Shown here piece by piece: positions 7,002 through 13,869 of a stretch of DNA of 20,877 bases. The stretch's first letter is position 1. The number at the start of each line of letters is the position of its first letter. The DNA is taken from NCBI GenBank assembly GCA_016204425.1, contig JACQKR010000015.1:1-20877 (forward strand), read 5' to 3'. The position numbers and the translations under genes were made by a program. The notes below the pieces were generated by a model that saw only the letters and a program-made list of their open reading frames with translations, was not told the DNA's origin and made no database searches. The stretch comes from Candidatus Levyibacteriota bacterium. GTDB lineage: Bacteria > Patescibacteriota > Microgenomatia > Levybacterales > UBA12049.

Positions 7002-7487
7002 TTACTGCAGAACCTCGACGCGACCAACATCCATTAACCATCCGGCTTTTTGGGCAGATTGTGTCTCTCCCCAAACGCGAATTTTTCGCCCTTTAAATTC
7101 AGACAAATCAACAATTGAGGATGTCATGTAGACATTTTGACTGTCTCCTCCCGGTCTGACGAGGTGGAATTGGCCTTCTCCATCGATACCGCCTTCTTCT
7201 AATTTCCCTTCAGCAATATCTTTGAATGTCTTTGTATCTTTGGATCCGAATGTCTTTCCCTTTGTTGCACTTCCACCCGTCGTTGAGTCTTTTGACGGAA
7301 GAAGGCTTGTCTTGATACCGCTTTGTGCAAGCAAAAACCCGCTCCCGACGCCAAAAAGAGCCACGACAAGGAGAATACCAAGTAATTTCGGAAGAGATGA
7401 GTCTTTATTAGATGATTTTCCAAAGTCATGCATAAGCTCTGGCATTTCTTCTGGTTTTTCTTCAACAATTGTCTTTTTTTTCTCCAT
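7002..7487 (-). CDS. Single-pass membrane protein with extracytoplasmic C-terminal domain, unknown function
   Basis: A 161-residue protein. An acidic/basic N-terminal tail (1-32) precedes one membrane helix at about 33-54 and a Ser/Thr/Gly/Lys-rich linker (about 60-95). A compact C-terminal domain follows, ending GRKIRVWGETQSAQKAGWLM then DVGRVEVLQ. The pattern of short strands around RVWGET and VGRVEVL resembles a small OB-like beta barrel, but I cannot assign a family. The C-terminal block has the feel of a conserved CPR protein. It lies 56 nt upstream of ftsE on the same strand, so it may be the first gene of the division block. A promoter-like TTGCGA-17 nt-TTTACT sits upstream, at the edge of a repeat. 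Confidence 0.75.
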   Translation of the reverse strand: MEKKKTIVEEKPEEMPELMHDFGKSSNKDSSLPKLLGILLVVALFGVGSGFLLAQSGIKTSLLPSKDSTTGGSATKGKTFGSKDTKTFKDIAEGKLEEGGIDGEGQFHLVRPGGDSQNVYMTSSIVDLSEFKGRKIRVWGETQSAQKAGWLMDVGRVEVLQ

Positions 7488-7540
7488 TGGAATGAATTCG
7501 TTTCACCCATCTCTAGTAAAGCATATTTCCCGCTCTTTCG

Positions 7541-7583
7541 CAACCCGCCCGCCATCGCTACGCTCAAGCTCAGCGGGCGCCCA
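7541..7583. repeat. Palindromic element (family B), intergenic
   Basis: It starts CAACCCGCCCGCCAT, identical over 15 bases to the minus-strand reading of the element inside tsaC, and closes AGCGGGCGCCC. The outer arms GCCCGC/GCGGGC pair, with an inner imperfect palindrome around CGCTCAAGCTC. It lies between the divergent membrane-protein and quinolinate synthase-like genes. Confidence 0.7.
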
Positions 7584-7595
7584 CCCACACTCAAT

Positions 7596-7624
7596 TTGTA
7601 TTCTTTTTGAAGCCGTGCTATAGT
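7596..7624 (+). promoter_or_regulatory. Putative promoter of the nadA-like gene, leaderless
   Basis: A -10 box TATAGT lies at 7619-7624, with a weak -35 TTGTAT at 7596-7601 (17-bp spacer). A start 6-7 nt after the -10 box would be about 5 nt before the ATG at 7636. There is no Shine-Dalgarno in that space, so the transcript is predicted to be essentially leaderless. Confidence 0.45.
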
Positions 7625-7635
7625 GATGACCCACC

Positions 7636-8808
7636 ATGACAAAAGCTTCCTTACTCGCACAACAGTGGTACGAATCCTTTTCACGACACGCAGAAGATCT
7701 TTATCCTGGGCGATATACGAAGGAACGGTGTATTGAACTCGCTGAGCAGGCAATACAGATAAAACGCTTAGCGAAAGAAAAAGCATCAACCATCGTCTCA
7801 CATAATTACCTCTATCCAGAATTCCATGAAATCGCTGATTTTATCGGTGACTCCTTAGGGCTCAGTCTCAATGTCAAAAAAATCGGTGCAAAGCGTGTCG
7901 ATTTTGAAAGTGTTTTCTTTATGGGCGCAACTGCAAAAATTATTACCGGGGATGCAACACGGGTATTTGTCGCTGACCGGCCAAGCGTGATTGGCTGTTC
8001 TCTCGTCTTTGGCACTGACTATGAATGGCTTGAGAATTGGAAAAAAGAAAATCCAAAAGGGATTTTGGTAACGTATATTAACAGTGATGCGTTTACAAAA
8101 TCGATCAGCGACTATATCTCTACATCACGCAATACTGATAAAATCATTGTTCAAGCACTCAAAGACTATCCGGGATCAAAAATACTCGTTCTTCCTGATA
8201 AATTCCTCGGCCATGTGATGAAGGTTCGCGCATTGGAACTCGCTACGAAAGAAGGATTGACAGTCGATCCGGACCGTATTGAAGTATATAACGTTCGGAA
8301 AGGGGAGAATTGGGCGGCCTGCTATGTCCATGAACTGATTGGTCCTGACGCCTCGGAAATTGCTCTTTTGGAACACCCAGATGCAGAGCTGATGATCCAT
8401 CCTGAATGCGGCTGTGCGGCATCCTGCCTTGTAAAATTGCAGGAAGGAAAAATCCCGCGAGGCAAGGCGTACTTTTTATCAACTGAACAAATGGTCGAGC
8501 GGGCACGAGTGACAACGGCTCGGAAAATCCTTGTTGCGACCGAAAAGGGTATGATTTACCGTCTCAGAAAAGAAATTCCCGATAAAGAATTTCTTCCTGT
8601 CTCATCAAAAGCAGTCTGTCGGTACATGAAAGCAAATACCTTCGATAAACTCCTTGCTTCACTACAGCAGGACAAACTGGAAATTATTTTGTGTGATGAT
8701 TGCTGCGACCCGAAGAAACCTTTCGAGGACGATCGGGTCGTTCATATTCAGCGATCAACTGCGAAGAAAGCAAAACGAGGCATCGACCGCATGTTGAGTA
8801 TTCAATAA
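7636..8808 (+). CDS. nadA: Quinolinate synthase (NadA family)
   Basis: A 390-residue protein aligned by eye to NadA along its length. It shows IVSHNYLYPEFHEIADFIGDSL (HNY 56-58, GDS 71-73), FFMGATAKII, the Cys-bearing IGCSLV (C121), TYINS (147-150), ILVLPDKFLG, MIHPEC (C258), ATEKGMIYRLRKE and AVCRYM (C328). The three cysteines match the 4Fe-4S ligands of NadA, which condenses iminoaspartate and dihydroxyacetone phosphate to quinolinate for NAD. Odd points: extra cysteines in HPECGCAASC and in CDDCCD near the end, and changes in the usual NTSA and TSSNA motifs (here NSDA and TSRNT). No nadB or nadC is nearby, and de novo NAD synthesis is usually absent in CPR genomes, so the substrate should be held open. 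Its stop codon abuts the prfB stop directly. Confidence 0.82.
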   Translation: MTKASLLAQQWYESFSRHAEDLYPGRYTKERCIELAEQAIQIKRLAKEKASTIVSHNYLYPEFHEIADFIGDSLGLSLNVKKIGAKRVDFESVFFMGATAKIITGDATRVFVADRPSVIGCSLVFGTDYEWLENWKKENPKGILVTYINSDAFTKSISDYISTSRNTDKIIVQALKDYPGSKILVLPDKFLGHVMKVRALELATKEGLTVDPDRIEVYNVRKGENWAACYVHELIGPDASEIALLEHPDAELMIHPECGCAASCLVKLQEGKIPRGKAYFLSTEQMVERARVTTARKILVATEKGMIYRLRKEIPDKEFLPVSSKAVCRYMKANTFDKLLASLQQDKLEIILCDDCCDPKKPFEDDRVVHIQRSTAKKAKRGIDRMLSIQ

Positions 8809-9816
8809 TTAGGATAGTTTTCGGAGTTCTTCCTCAATAAATGTGTCCAGATCTCCATCGAGGACTGCCTGCGTATTTGAGGTTTCATAATCTGTTCGAA
8901 GATCTTTCACCATTTGGTAGGGATGCAAAACGTAGGACCGGATTTGGTTTCCCCACCCCGGAGTTTTGTAGCTCCCTTTCAACTGCATTGCTTCTTTTTT
9001 ACGTGTTTCTTCTCTGATCACCCATAGCTTCGCGCGGAGGAGTTTCATGGCATATTCTCTGTTTTGATTTTGATACCGCTCTGTCTGTGCTGTCACCACA
9101 ATACCAGTTGGTTTGTGTTTAAGCCTGACAGCAGTTGAAACTTTATTCACATTTTGCCCTCCATGACCACCGCTTCTGTATGCCTCAAATTCAATGTCGT
9201 CGTCTTTTATGACAATGTCATCGTCTTGCTCGATATCCGGCAACACCTCAACAAGGGCAAAAGACGTTTGCCGAAGCTTGTCTGCATTAAATGGCGATTG
9301 CCGAACAAGCCTATGAACTCCCGCTTCATATTTCAGATGGCCATACGCATATTGACCCGTAACTTGAATGACCGCGCTTTTGAGCCCTGCCTCATCGCCA
9401 AAGTCTTTATCAATAACTTCATAGCTCCACCCTTTCCGTTCAAAATAGCGGGTGTACATCCGGGAAAGCATCTCAGTCCAGTCCATTGCCTCTACCCCTC
9501 CTTGCCCAGAATGCAGGGAAAGAAGGGCATTTCCTTTATCATAAGGCGAGGAGAAAAAAAGCAAAGTTTCAAGTTTATCGAGAAGTTTTCGTGCTTCCTG
9601 TTCGTCGTTTTCTTGAATCAATAGCTCAAGAAGCTCAATTTCTTCGATTTCCTTCTGCAATACGGAGAGCTCCTTCATTTTTACAGTCGCATTTTGATGA
9701 TCCTGCCAAAATTCAGGTTTTGCGCTTTCCGCTTCTATCTCACGAACATGCTGTTTTTTCTGATCAATATCGATTTTCTCAAGCAATCTGCTTGCTCGTT
9801 GTCTTATTTCATCCAT
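8809..9816 (-). CDS. prfB: Peptide chain release factor 2
   Basis: A 335-residue class I release factor. The catalytic GGQ lies at 219-221 within SGGHGGQNVNKVST. The SPF tripeptide (174-176, RQSPF) marks RF2, which reads UGA and UAA, rather than RF1 (PxT). The N-terminus is about 10-15 residues shorter than in E. coli. No in-frame TGA or frameshift site is present, so the common programmed +1 frameshift autoregulation is absent. It begins 3 nt after the transporter stop and converges on the nadA-like gene with no spacer. Its presence supports UGA as a stop codon here. Confidence 0.95.
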   Translation of the reverse strand: MDEIRQRASRLLEKIDIDQKKQHVREIEAESAKPEFWQDHQNATVKMKELSVLQKEIEEIELLELLIQENDEQEARKLLDKLETLLFFSSPYDKGNALLSLHSGQGGVEAMDWTEMLSRMYTRYFERKGWSYEVIDKDFGDEAGLKSAVIQVTGQYAYGHLKYEAGVHRLVRQSPFNADKLRQTSFALVEVLPDIEQDDDIVIKDDDIEFEAYRSGGHGGQNVNKVSTAVRLKHKPTGIVVTAQTERYQNQNREYAMKLLRAKLWVIREETRKKEAMQLKGSYKTPGWGNQIRSYVLHPYQMVKDLRTDYETSNTQAVLDGDLDTFIEEELRKLS

Positions 9817-9819
9817 AGA

Positions 9820-11085
9820 TTATTTCATGAAGAAACTCGCAATAAGAAATATTGCAGCAATCCCCATAATTGCTGTTATTATAATGCCAAAAATATTTGA
9901 AGCAAATGAATTTACATATTTCCCCATTATTTTCTTGTTATTTGTGATCAGTAAAATAAGAATGAGAAGGGGAGGAGCGGCAATACCGTTGATAATTGCA
10001 GTATAGTACAACATTTGAAAAGGCGCAATCGACGTAAAGTTTACAAGTAGCCCAATAAGTGTTGCTACGGTAATAACTCCATAGAATCCATGCGCTTTTT
10101 CGAATTTACGGTAGAATCCTTCTCTCCATCCAAAAGCTTCAGAAAGCGCATATGAGGCAGAGCCGGAAAGAACTGGAACAGCAAGAATACCCGTTCCTAT
10201 AATTCCTAATGCAAAAAGAACATAGGCAAAATCCCCCGCAATTGGCCTCAAGGCCTCTGCTGCCTGAGCTGCAGTTTCGATATGGGTTATTCCATGAGCA
10301 TGCAGTGTAGATGCGGTTGTCACAATGATAAAAAACATAACAATATTAGAAAAAAACATACCAATAATAGTATCTGTTCTCATGTCTTTAATATCACGAT
10401 TATTTATTTTTGGGATACCAGCACCCATTGAGCGAATCTTCCCCTTTTCTACCTCTTCTTCTACCTCCTCACCTGCTTGCCAAAAGAAAAGATATGGAGA
10501 AATTGTTGTACCAAAAATCGCAACAATATTGAAAATATAAGCCTTGCTAAATGCAATATTTGGGATAAATGTAGATAGAAATACAACGCTCCAATCCTGT
10601 TTAATAATAAAAGCGGTAATGATGTAGGCAAAGAGCGAAAATGCCAGATACTTCAACACCCGTGCATAGACCTTATATGAAACAAAGATTTCAAGAATAA
10701 GTATTAATACGGTCATGCCAATGAGCCAAAAAATAAACGGGATATCAAAGAGCATTTGCCCAGATGCCGCCATTGCCCCGAGATCTGCACCGATATTAAT
10801 CGTATTCGCCACAACAAGAAGCACAACAGCAAACCATAATACTGCTCTTGAATAATGATGTCTGATAACACCTGATAATCCTTTTCCCGTCACCAATCCG
10901 ATTCTTCCGCACATTTCCTGAACAACCGACATGAAGGGAAAAGAGAAAAGAGCAGTCCAGAGCTGTGAATACCCAAACATCGCACCCGTCTGAGAATATG
11001 TAGCGATGCCGGACGGATCATCGTCAGATGCACCGGTGATGAAGCCCGGGCCGAGTTTGCGGAAAAATTTTTTTACAATTTTCAT
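9820..11085 (-). CDS. Nramp (SLC11) family metal ion transporter, atypical metal-site motifs
   Basis: A 421-residue protein with about 11 hydrophobic helices in the Nramp pattern. It starts LGPGFITGASDDDPSGIATYSQTG (in part). The helix 1 metal motif, DPGN in classical Mn/Fe transporters, reads DPSG (23-26). The helix 6 motif, usually MPH, reads ISP (195-197, TTISPYLFFW), so the metal-selecting Met is missing. Such substitutions are reported for Nramp-related magnesium transporters and other divergent branches, so the ion should not be assumed to be manganese or iron. Its coupling ion and direction are unknown. The gene follows an intergenic palindromic repeat and is probably co-transcribed with prfB 3 nt downstream. 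Confidence 0.85.
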   Translation of the reverse strand: MKIVKKFFRKLGPGFITGASDDDPSGIATYSQTGAMFGYSQLWTALFSFPFMSVVQEMCGRIGLVTGKGLSGVIRHHYSRAVLWFAVVLLVVANTINIGADLGAMAASGQMLFDIPFIFWLIGMTVLILILEIFVSYKVYARVLKYLAFSLFAYIITAFIIKQDWSVVFLSTFIPNIAFSKAYIFNIVAIFGTTISPYLFFWQAGEEVEEEVEKGKIRSMGAGIPKINNRDIKDMRTDTIIGMFFSNIVMFFIIVTTASTLHAHGITHIETAAQAAEALRPIAGDFAYVLFALGIIGTGILAVPVLSGSASYALSEAFGWREGFYRKFEKAHGFYGVITVATLIGLLVNFTSIAPFQMLYYTAIINGIAAPPLLILILLITNNKKIMGKYVNSFASNIFGIIITAIMGIAAIFLIASFFMK

Positions 11086-11094
11086 ATATTAATT

Positions 11095-11157
11095 TGTCAT
11101 GTTGAGCAAAGCGAAACATCTATCAATGTAAGATTCTTCATTTCATTCAGAATGACA
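11095..11157. repeat. Palindromic element (family A), intergenic
   Basis: A 63-bp imperfect palindrome that opens TGTCATGTTGAGC and closes TTCAGAATGACA. The reverse complement of the end (TGTCATTCTGAA) matches the start at 9 of 12 positions. It lies between the Nramp start (11085) and the stop of the upstream gene (11167), and so probably in the Nramp leader. Confidence 0.75.
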
Positions 11158-11166
11158 ATGTGATTT

Positions 11167-11565
11167 TCATAACCCTTCGCAGATTTTGAAGCAGGCGTCC
11201 TTAACCTGATTTTTGGGGTATTGCTGCAATCCCTGAAGGTCTTTAATAATTTTATCGACTTGCGGAGAAGATGAGACCATATCCGAAACAGAAAGATTGC
11301 TGACCTGTTCTTTTATCTGCTCCAACCGTTCCTGCGCGTTTTCTTTTATTGCAACTGATGCAGCACTTTCAGGATTTGGCACAGGTGTCGTCTTTGCCGG
11401 AATGTCCCGTTTTATGCTGACTCCGGCGACCATAGGGGAGCCGGATGTTTTAAGAACAATAACAGTGATAATAACACCAAGCAGTGTGATCACTCCAAAA
11501 ATACTTCCTAGCTCACTCTTATGTTTCTGTTCTTTTCGCGATCGTCGTTGTTCTTTATTATCCAT
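11167..11565 (-). CDS. Small single-pass membrane protein, unknown function
   Basis: A 132-residue protein beginning MDNKEQRRSRKEQKHK. A strongly basic cytoplasmic tail is followed by one membrane helix (about 19-38). The external part contains an Ala/Glu-rich helical region and ends VKDACFKICEGL, with two cysteines that could form a disulfide or bind a ligand. No family was recognised. An in-frame ATG does not occur further upstream in a sensible context; the longer frame from 11607 runs through a hairpin and is less likely. A terminator-like hairpin and T-run end right before this ATG, which suggests regulated read-through or a promoter located inside the hairpin. Confidence 0.65.
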   Translation of the reverse strand: MDNKEQRRSRKEQKHKSELGSIFGVITLLGVIITVIVLKTSGSPMVAGVSIKRDIPAKTTPVPNPESAASVAIKENAQERLEQIKEQVSNLSVSDMVSSSPQVDKIIKDLQGLQQYPKNQVKDACFKICEGL

Positions 11566-11603
11566 AGAAGAAAAAGAGGTATACTCATATTCTATACCCC
11601 TCT
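11566..11603 (-). terminator. Terminator-like hairpin immediately before a start codon
   Basis: On the minus strand, arm AGAGGGGTATA (11603-11593) can pair with TATACCTCT (11583-11575), leaving two bulged G. The hairpin is followed by TTTTT and a pyrimidine-rich run that reaches the ATG at 11565. This direction-specific T-run looks like an intrinsic terminator. The same DNA also holds a possible promoter, TTGCAT-16 nt-TATAGA. Confidence 0.45.
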
Positions 11604-11641
11604 GCAATCGAAATGCAAAACGTATAATACCTAACGTAGCT

Positions 11642-11740
11642 TTGATTTTGACTAAGCAACCTGCTATTCAGCCTAAATCCAATTCGATTGCTCCGGAGGC
11701 ATATACCACATTTTTCAAAATCAAGGCGGAGTGGTATAAG
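11642..11740 (-). ncRNA. Candidate structured leader RNA with possible pseudoknot
   Basis: Two perfect inverted repeats interlock. TATACCAC/GTGGTATA (11731-11738 with 11702-11709) forms an 8-bp stem. Its loop contains one arm of the 10-bp pair TTGATTTTGA/TCAAAATCAA (11715-11724 with 11642-11651). Together they would form a pseudoknot. Between the stems are a short CAAT-CGA-ATTG hairpin, a GCCT/AGGC pair and an AGCA-GGT-TGCT hairpin. No known riboswitch or ribozyme core was recognised. The strand is inferred from the flanking minus-strand genes and the terminator-like hairpin downstream. The stems are AT-rich, so chance pairing is possible. Confidence 0.35.
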
Positions 11741-11765
11741 AAAAGGCAGAGTAATTTGCAAACAA

Positions 11766-12278
11766 TCAACCCAATGGTATCTTTTCAATTACTTTCCACT
11801 CTCTTGCCTCTCCATTTGAATGAACAACACTTATAGCGTTTACAAGAAACGAATACTGTTGCTCACGACCGAGCTCTCGTATAAGATTTTCTTTAAGTAA
11901 TGTCGAAAAATCACCATATAGAAGACTTAGATGCGGCATGTATGGAGGCAAATCGCTCATCGCAAATACTTCCCGTGTCTTACTGTTCAGGCGGGACAAT
12001 ACATCAGTCTTTTGCGCTTTGAGAAAAAGTGCTCTGAAAAAATAATCCTCAAAATCAATATGCGTAAATGAAATCGTAAACGGAGTATGATGTTTGGCAA
12101 TTTTTTGGGTTTTGGAAACAACAGCTTCTTGTGATTCTTTGACCTCACCAAGTAATGTTACGTGGGGTTGAAAAATTGGGGCGTTATTTTGTTCTGCTAG
12201 TTTCTTTATCAATAAAGATAATTCTTCATACATTTTGCCCTCCGGCATCAACCACAACGATATTCCAGTAGCTCTCAT
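11766..12278 (-). CDS. 2H phosphoesterase (2'-5' RNA ligase / cyclic phosphodiesterase-like)
   Basis: A 170-residue protein starting MRATGISLWLMPEG. Two HxT/S motifs define the superfamily: PHVTLLG (H39, T41) and PHLSLLYG (H116, S118). Together they form the two-histidine active site of 2H phosphoesterases, which act on 2'-5' bonds or cyclic phosphates in RNA and nucleotides. The exact substrate is unknown. The start at 12278 has an ideal GGAG six nt upstream. The longer frame from 12392 would translate the palindromic repeat and begin with the stop region of the previous gene; it is rejected. The upstream gene is the inositol-monophosphatase-like gene, separated by the repeat. Confidence 0.88.
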   Translation of the reverse strand: MRATGISLWLMPEGKMYEELSLLIKKLAEQNNAPIFQPHVTLLGEVKESQEAVVSKTQKIAKHHTPFTISFTHIDFEDYFFRALFLKAQKTDVLSRLNSKTREVFAMSDLPPYMPHLSLLYGDFSTLLKENLIRELGREQQYSFLVNAISVVHSNGEAREWKVIEKIPLG

Positions 12279-12290
12279 ATTGTTCTCCTT

Positions 12291-12388
12291 TGTCATCGCG
12301 AGGTCGCCTGAGGCGACCGTGGCGATCTCTTGACCTGCCTGCCCTGCCTGCCGGCAGGCAGGCGGCAAGGCAGGCGCTCGCAATGACA
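12291..12388. repeat. Composite palindromic element (family A) with nested 20-bp palindrome
   Basis: The ends TGTCATCGCGAG (12291-12302) and CTCGCAATGACA (12377-12388) are inverted repeats with one mismatch over 12 bases. Inside are the hairpin GGTCGCC-TGA-GGCGACC (12302-12318), the same design as in the 2647 copy, and a perfect 20-base palindrome CCTGCCTGCCGGCAGGCAGG (12343-12362). The element ends exactly next to the stop codon of the inositol-monophosphatase-like gene (12389). Confidence 0.8.
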
Positions 12389-13189
12389 TCAAGATTTATT
12401 GAGTAATTCTATTACTTGCTCATGTAAGATACCATTTGTCGCAAGGATCTCAGATGAAAAAATATTCCATGGACCTCCGTCAAATGTGGTTAGCTTACCG
12501 CCTGCCTTCTCAACGAAAAGCGCTGCAGCCGCTATATCCCAAGGATAAGCACCGGTTATAAAATAACCATCAATTCCGCCGGCTGCAAGATTTGCAAGAT
12601 CAAGCGCCGCACTTCCTTTCATCTTCACCGATCTGACGTTCCCAAATACGCCTTGTAATTTCTTGTAAATGATTTGTCTTCCTTCCATACTCCAAGGCCA
12701 GTCGGTTTGTATAACAGCAACGGACAGAGAATCTGTTTTTGAAACTGCAAGCGTATGTCCATTTAAAGATGCACTGCCGTCGTTCTTTTCTGCAACATAT
12801 AGTTTACCCTCCATCGGTGCGTACACGATGCCGAGTATTACTTCAGCCTTCGAAGCAAACGCGACAGAAATACAGCAATGCGGGTCACGACGGGAAAAAT
12901 TTGTTGTACCATCAATCGGATCAATGATCCAGACATTTTCTGCCTGCTCAAAAGAAGAATAATCATCAGGCGCTGTCTCCTCTGTGAGAAATTGTGTTTC
13001 CGGAAACGCACTTCTCAAACGATTCCGTAAAAAGGCATCAATCGCATCATCTGCTTCTGTTGCAAAATCCACTCCTCCTTTACTGTGAGATGTATACACT
13101 CCGGAGGAAAAATATTTCTCTAAAATATTGCCTGCTTCTTTTACTATTGTAGTAACTTTCCCTTTTATTTCAGCGGGGTTCAGCTGCAT
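12389..13189 (-). CDS. Inositol monophosphatase family protein
   Basis: A 266-residue protein starting MQLNPAEIKGKV. Metal-site motifs are DFATEADDAID, LTEE, the signature WIIDPIDGTTNF and the C-terminal AYPWDIAAAALFVEKAGG. The family removes phosphate from inositol 1-phosphate, fructose 1,6-bisphosphate, PAP or similar sugars, using magnesium. Specificity is not readable here; a role in sugar phosphate metabolism alongside the upstream transketolase is plausible. A TTG at 13198 would add three residues (MHD). I prefer the ATG, which still overlaps the hydrolase gene by 20 nt. Confidence 0.92.
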   Translation of the reverse strand: MQLNPAEIKGKVTTIVKEAGNILEKYFSSGVYTSHSKGGVDFATEADDAIDAFLRNRLRSAFPETQFLTEETAPDDYSSFEQAENVWIIDPIDGTTNFSRRDPHCCISVAFASKAEVILGIVYAPMEGKLYVAEKNDGSASLNGHTLAVSKTDSLSVAVIQTDWPWSMEGRQIIYKKLQGVFGNVRSVKMKGSAALDLANLAAGGIDGYFITGAYPWDIAAAALFVEKAGGKLTTFDGGPWNIFSSEILATNGILHEQVIELLNKS

Positions 13190-13868
13190 ATCGTGCAATC
13201 ATATCATACGTCGATTTACTATAGATATGCAAATTATTATGGCCATAGATATCAATAATTTCTTGCTTCACATTTGGGAGTATTCTACTCCATAGAGGCA
13301 CCATTTCATCCATCTTTGCATTCAGAATAGTTATTTTTTCTGTGTGTTTCACAGGTTTTGACAATAGTGCCCTCAAAAACTTGCTCTCTGGCAATAATTC
13401 TCTGACAGATGGGAAAAAAGCCAAGGGAAGAACAAGTGGCGTACCATGAAACGGCCCTGCAACAGCAATAAATTTTTTTACTTGCTTCCAACCATCAAAC
13501 TCTTGCAAATATAAGAGTGCAGTAACCGATCCTGTACTTAGTCCAACGAGCGTAATGTTATGCAATTTTTTTTCATCAATAAACTGCTTTAATTTTTCTG
13601 CACTTTCTTGAAACGATCCGCGCAGTAATGAAAAACTCACAAGATACACATTGAAACGCTTTCGCTCAAGATACCGCTTCCAGAATCGATGTATGATGTT
13701 TGGATTTGTCCACCACTCAACGAGAATAATTGTTTTACCGTTTACCTGAGTATGCGTTTCTTCTTTTCCGGAAAATATAAATGCGATAACTCCAAGCGGT
13801 GTATAAAGGAGAATGAGAAATACTTCTAAAAGACTTTCAAATATGATCTTGAGAAATCGTTGAAGCAT
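13170..13868 (-). CDS. Membrane-anchored alpha/beta hydrolase (lipase/esterase-like)
   Basis: A 232-residue protein. An N-terminal hydrophobic segment (about 8-33) probably anchors it. The nucleophile elbow GLSTG (109-113, S111) follows a beta strand. AVAGPFHGTPL (135-145) resembles the PGAP1/lipase-type segment after the elbow strand. D187 (KMDEMVPLWS) and H214 (or H210, in YGHNNLH) fit the acid and base of the triad. The substrate is unknown, and lipids or esters are a guess from the resemblance to small lipases. It starts 1 nt after the 771-residue protein and overlaps the next gene, so it is operonic. Confidence 0.8.
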   Translation of the reverse strand: MLQRFLKIIFESLLEVFLILLYTPLGVIAFIFSGKEETHTQVNGKTIILVEWWTNPNIIHRFWKRYLERKRFNVYLVSFSLLRGSFQESAEKLKQFIDEKKLHNITLVGLSTGSVTALLYLQEFDGWKQVKKFIAVAGPFHGTPLVLPLAFFPSVRELLPESKFLRALLSKPVKHTEKITILNAKMDEMVPLWSRILPNVKQEIIDIYGHNNLHIYSKSTYDMIARYAAEPR

Positions 13869-13869
13869 A

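Noticed and set aside
8809..9816. Programmed frameshift in prfB
   Set aside because: The frame is continuous from ATG with no in-frame TGA or upstream partial frame.
11640..11700. tRNA-like TTCGATT motif followed by CTCCGGAGG
   Set aside because: The bases flanking the loop do not pair into a T stem and no acceptor stem or anticodon arm forms.
11628..11760. Integron attC-like site (ACCTAAC at 11628-11634)
   Set aside because: No matching GTTRRRY partner lies downstream and no integrase is present.
12279..12392. N-terminal extension of the 2H phosphoesterase to 12392
   Set aside because: It reads through the composite repeat; an ideal GGAG site sets the start at 12278.
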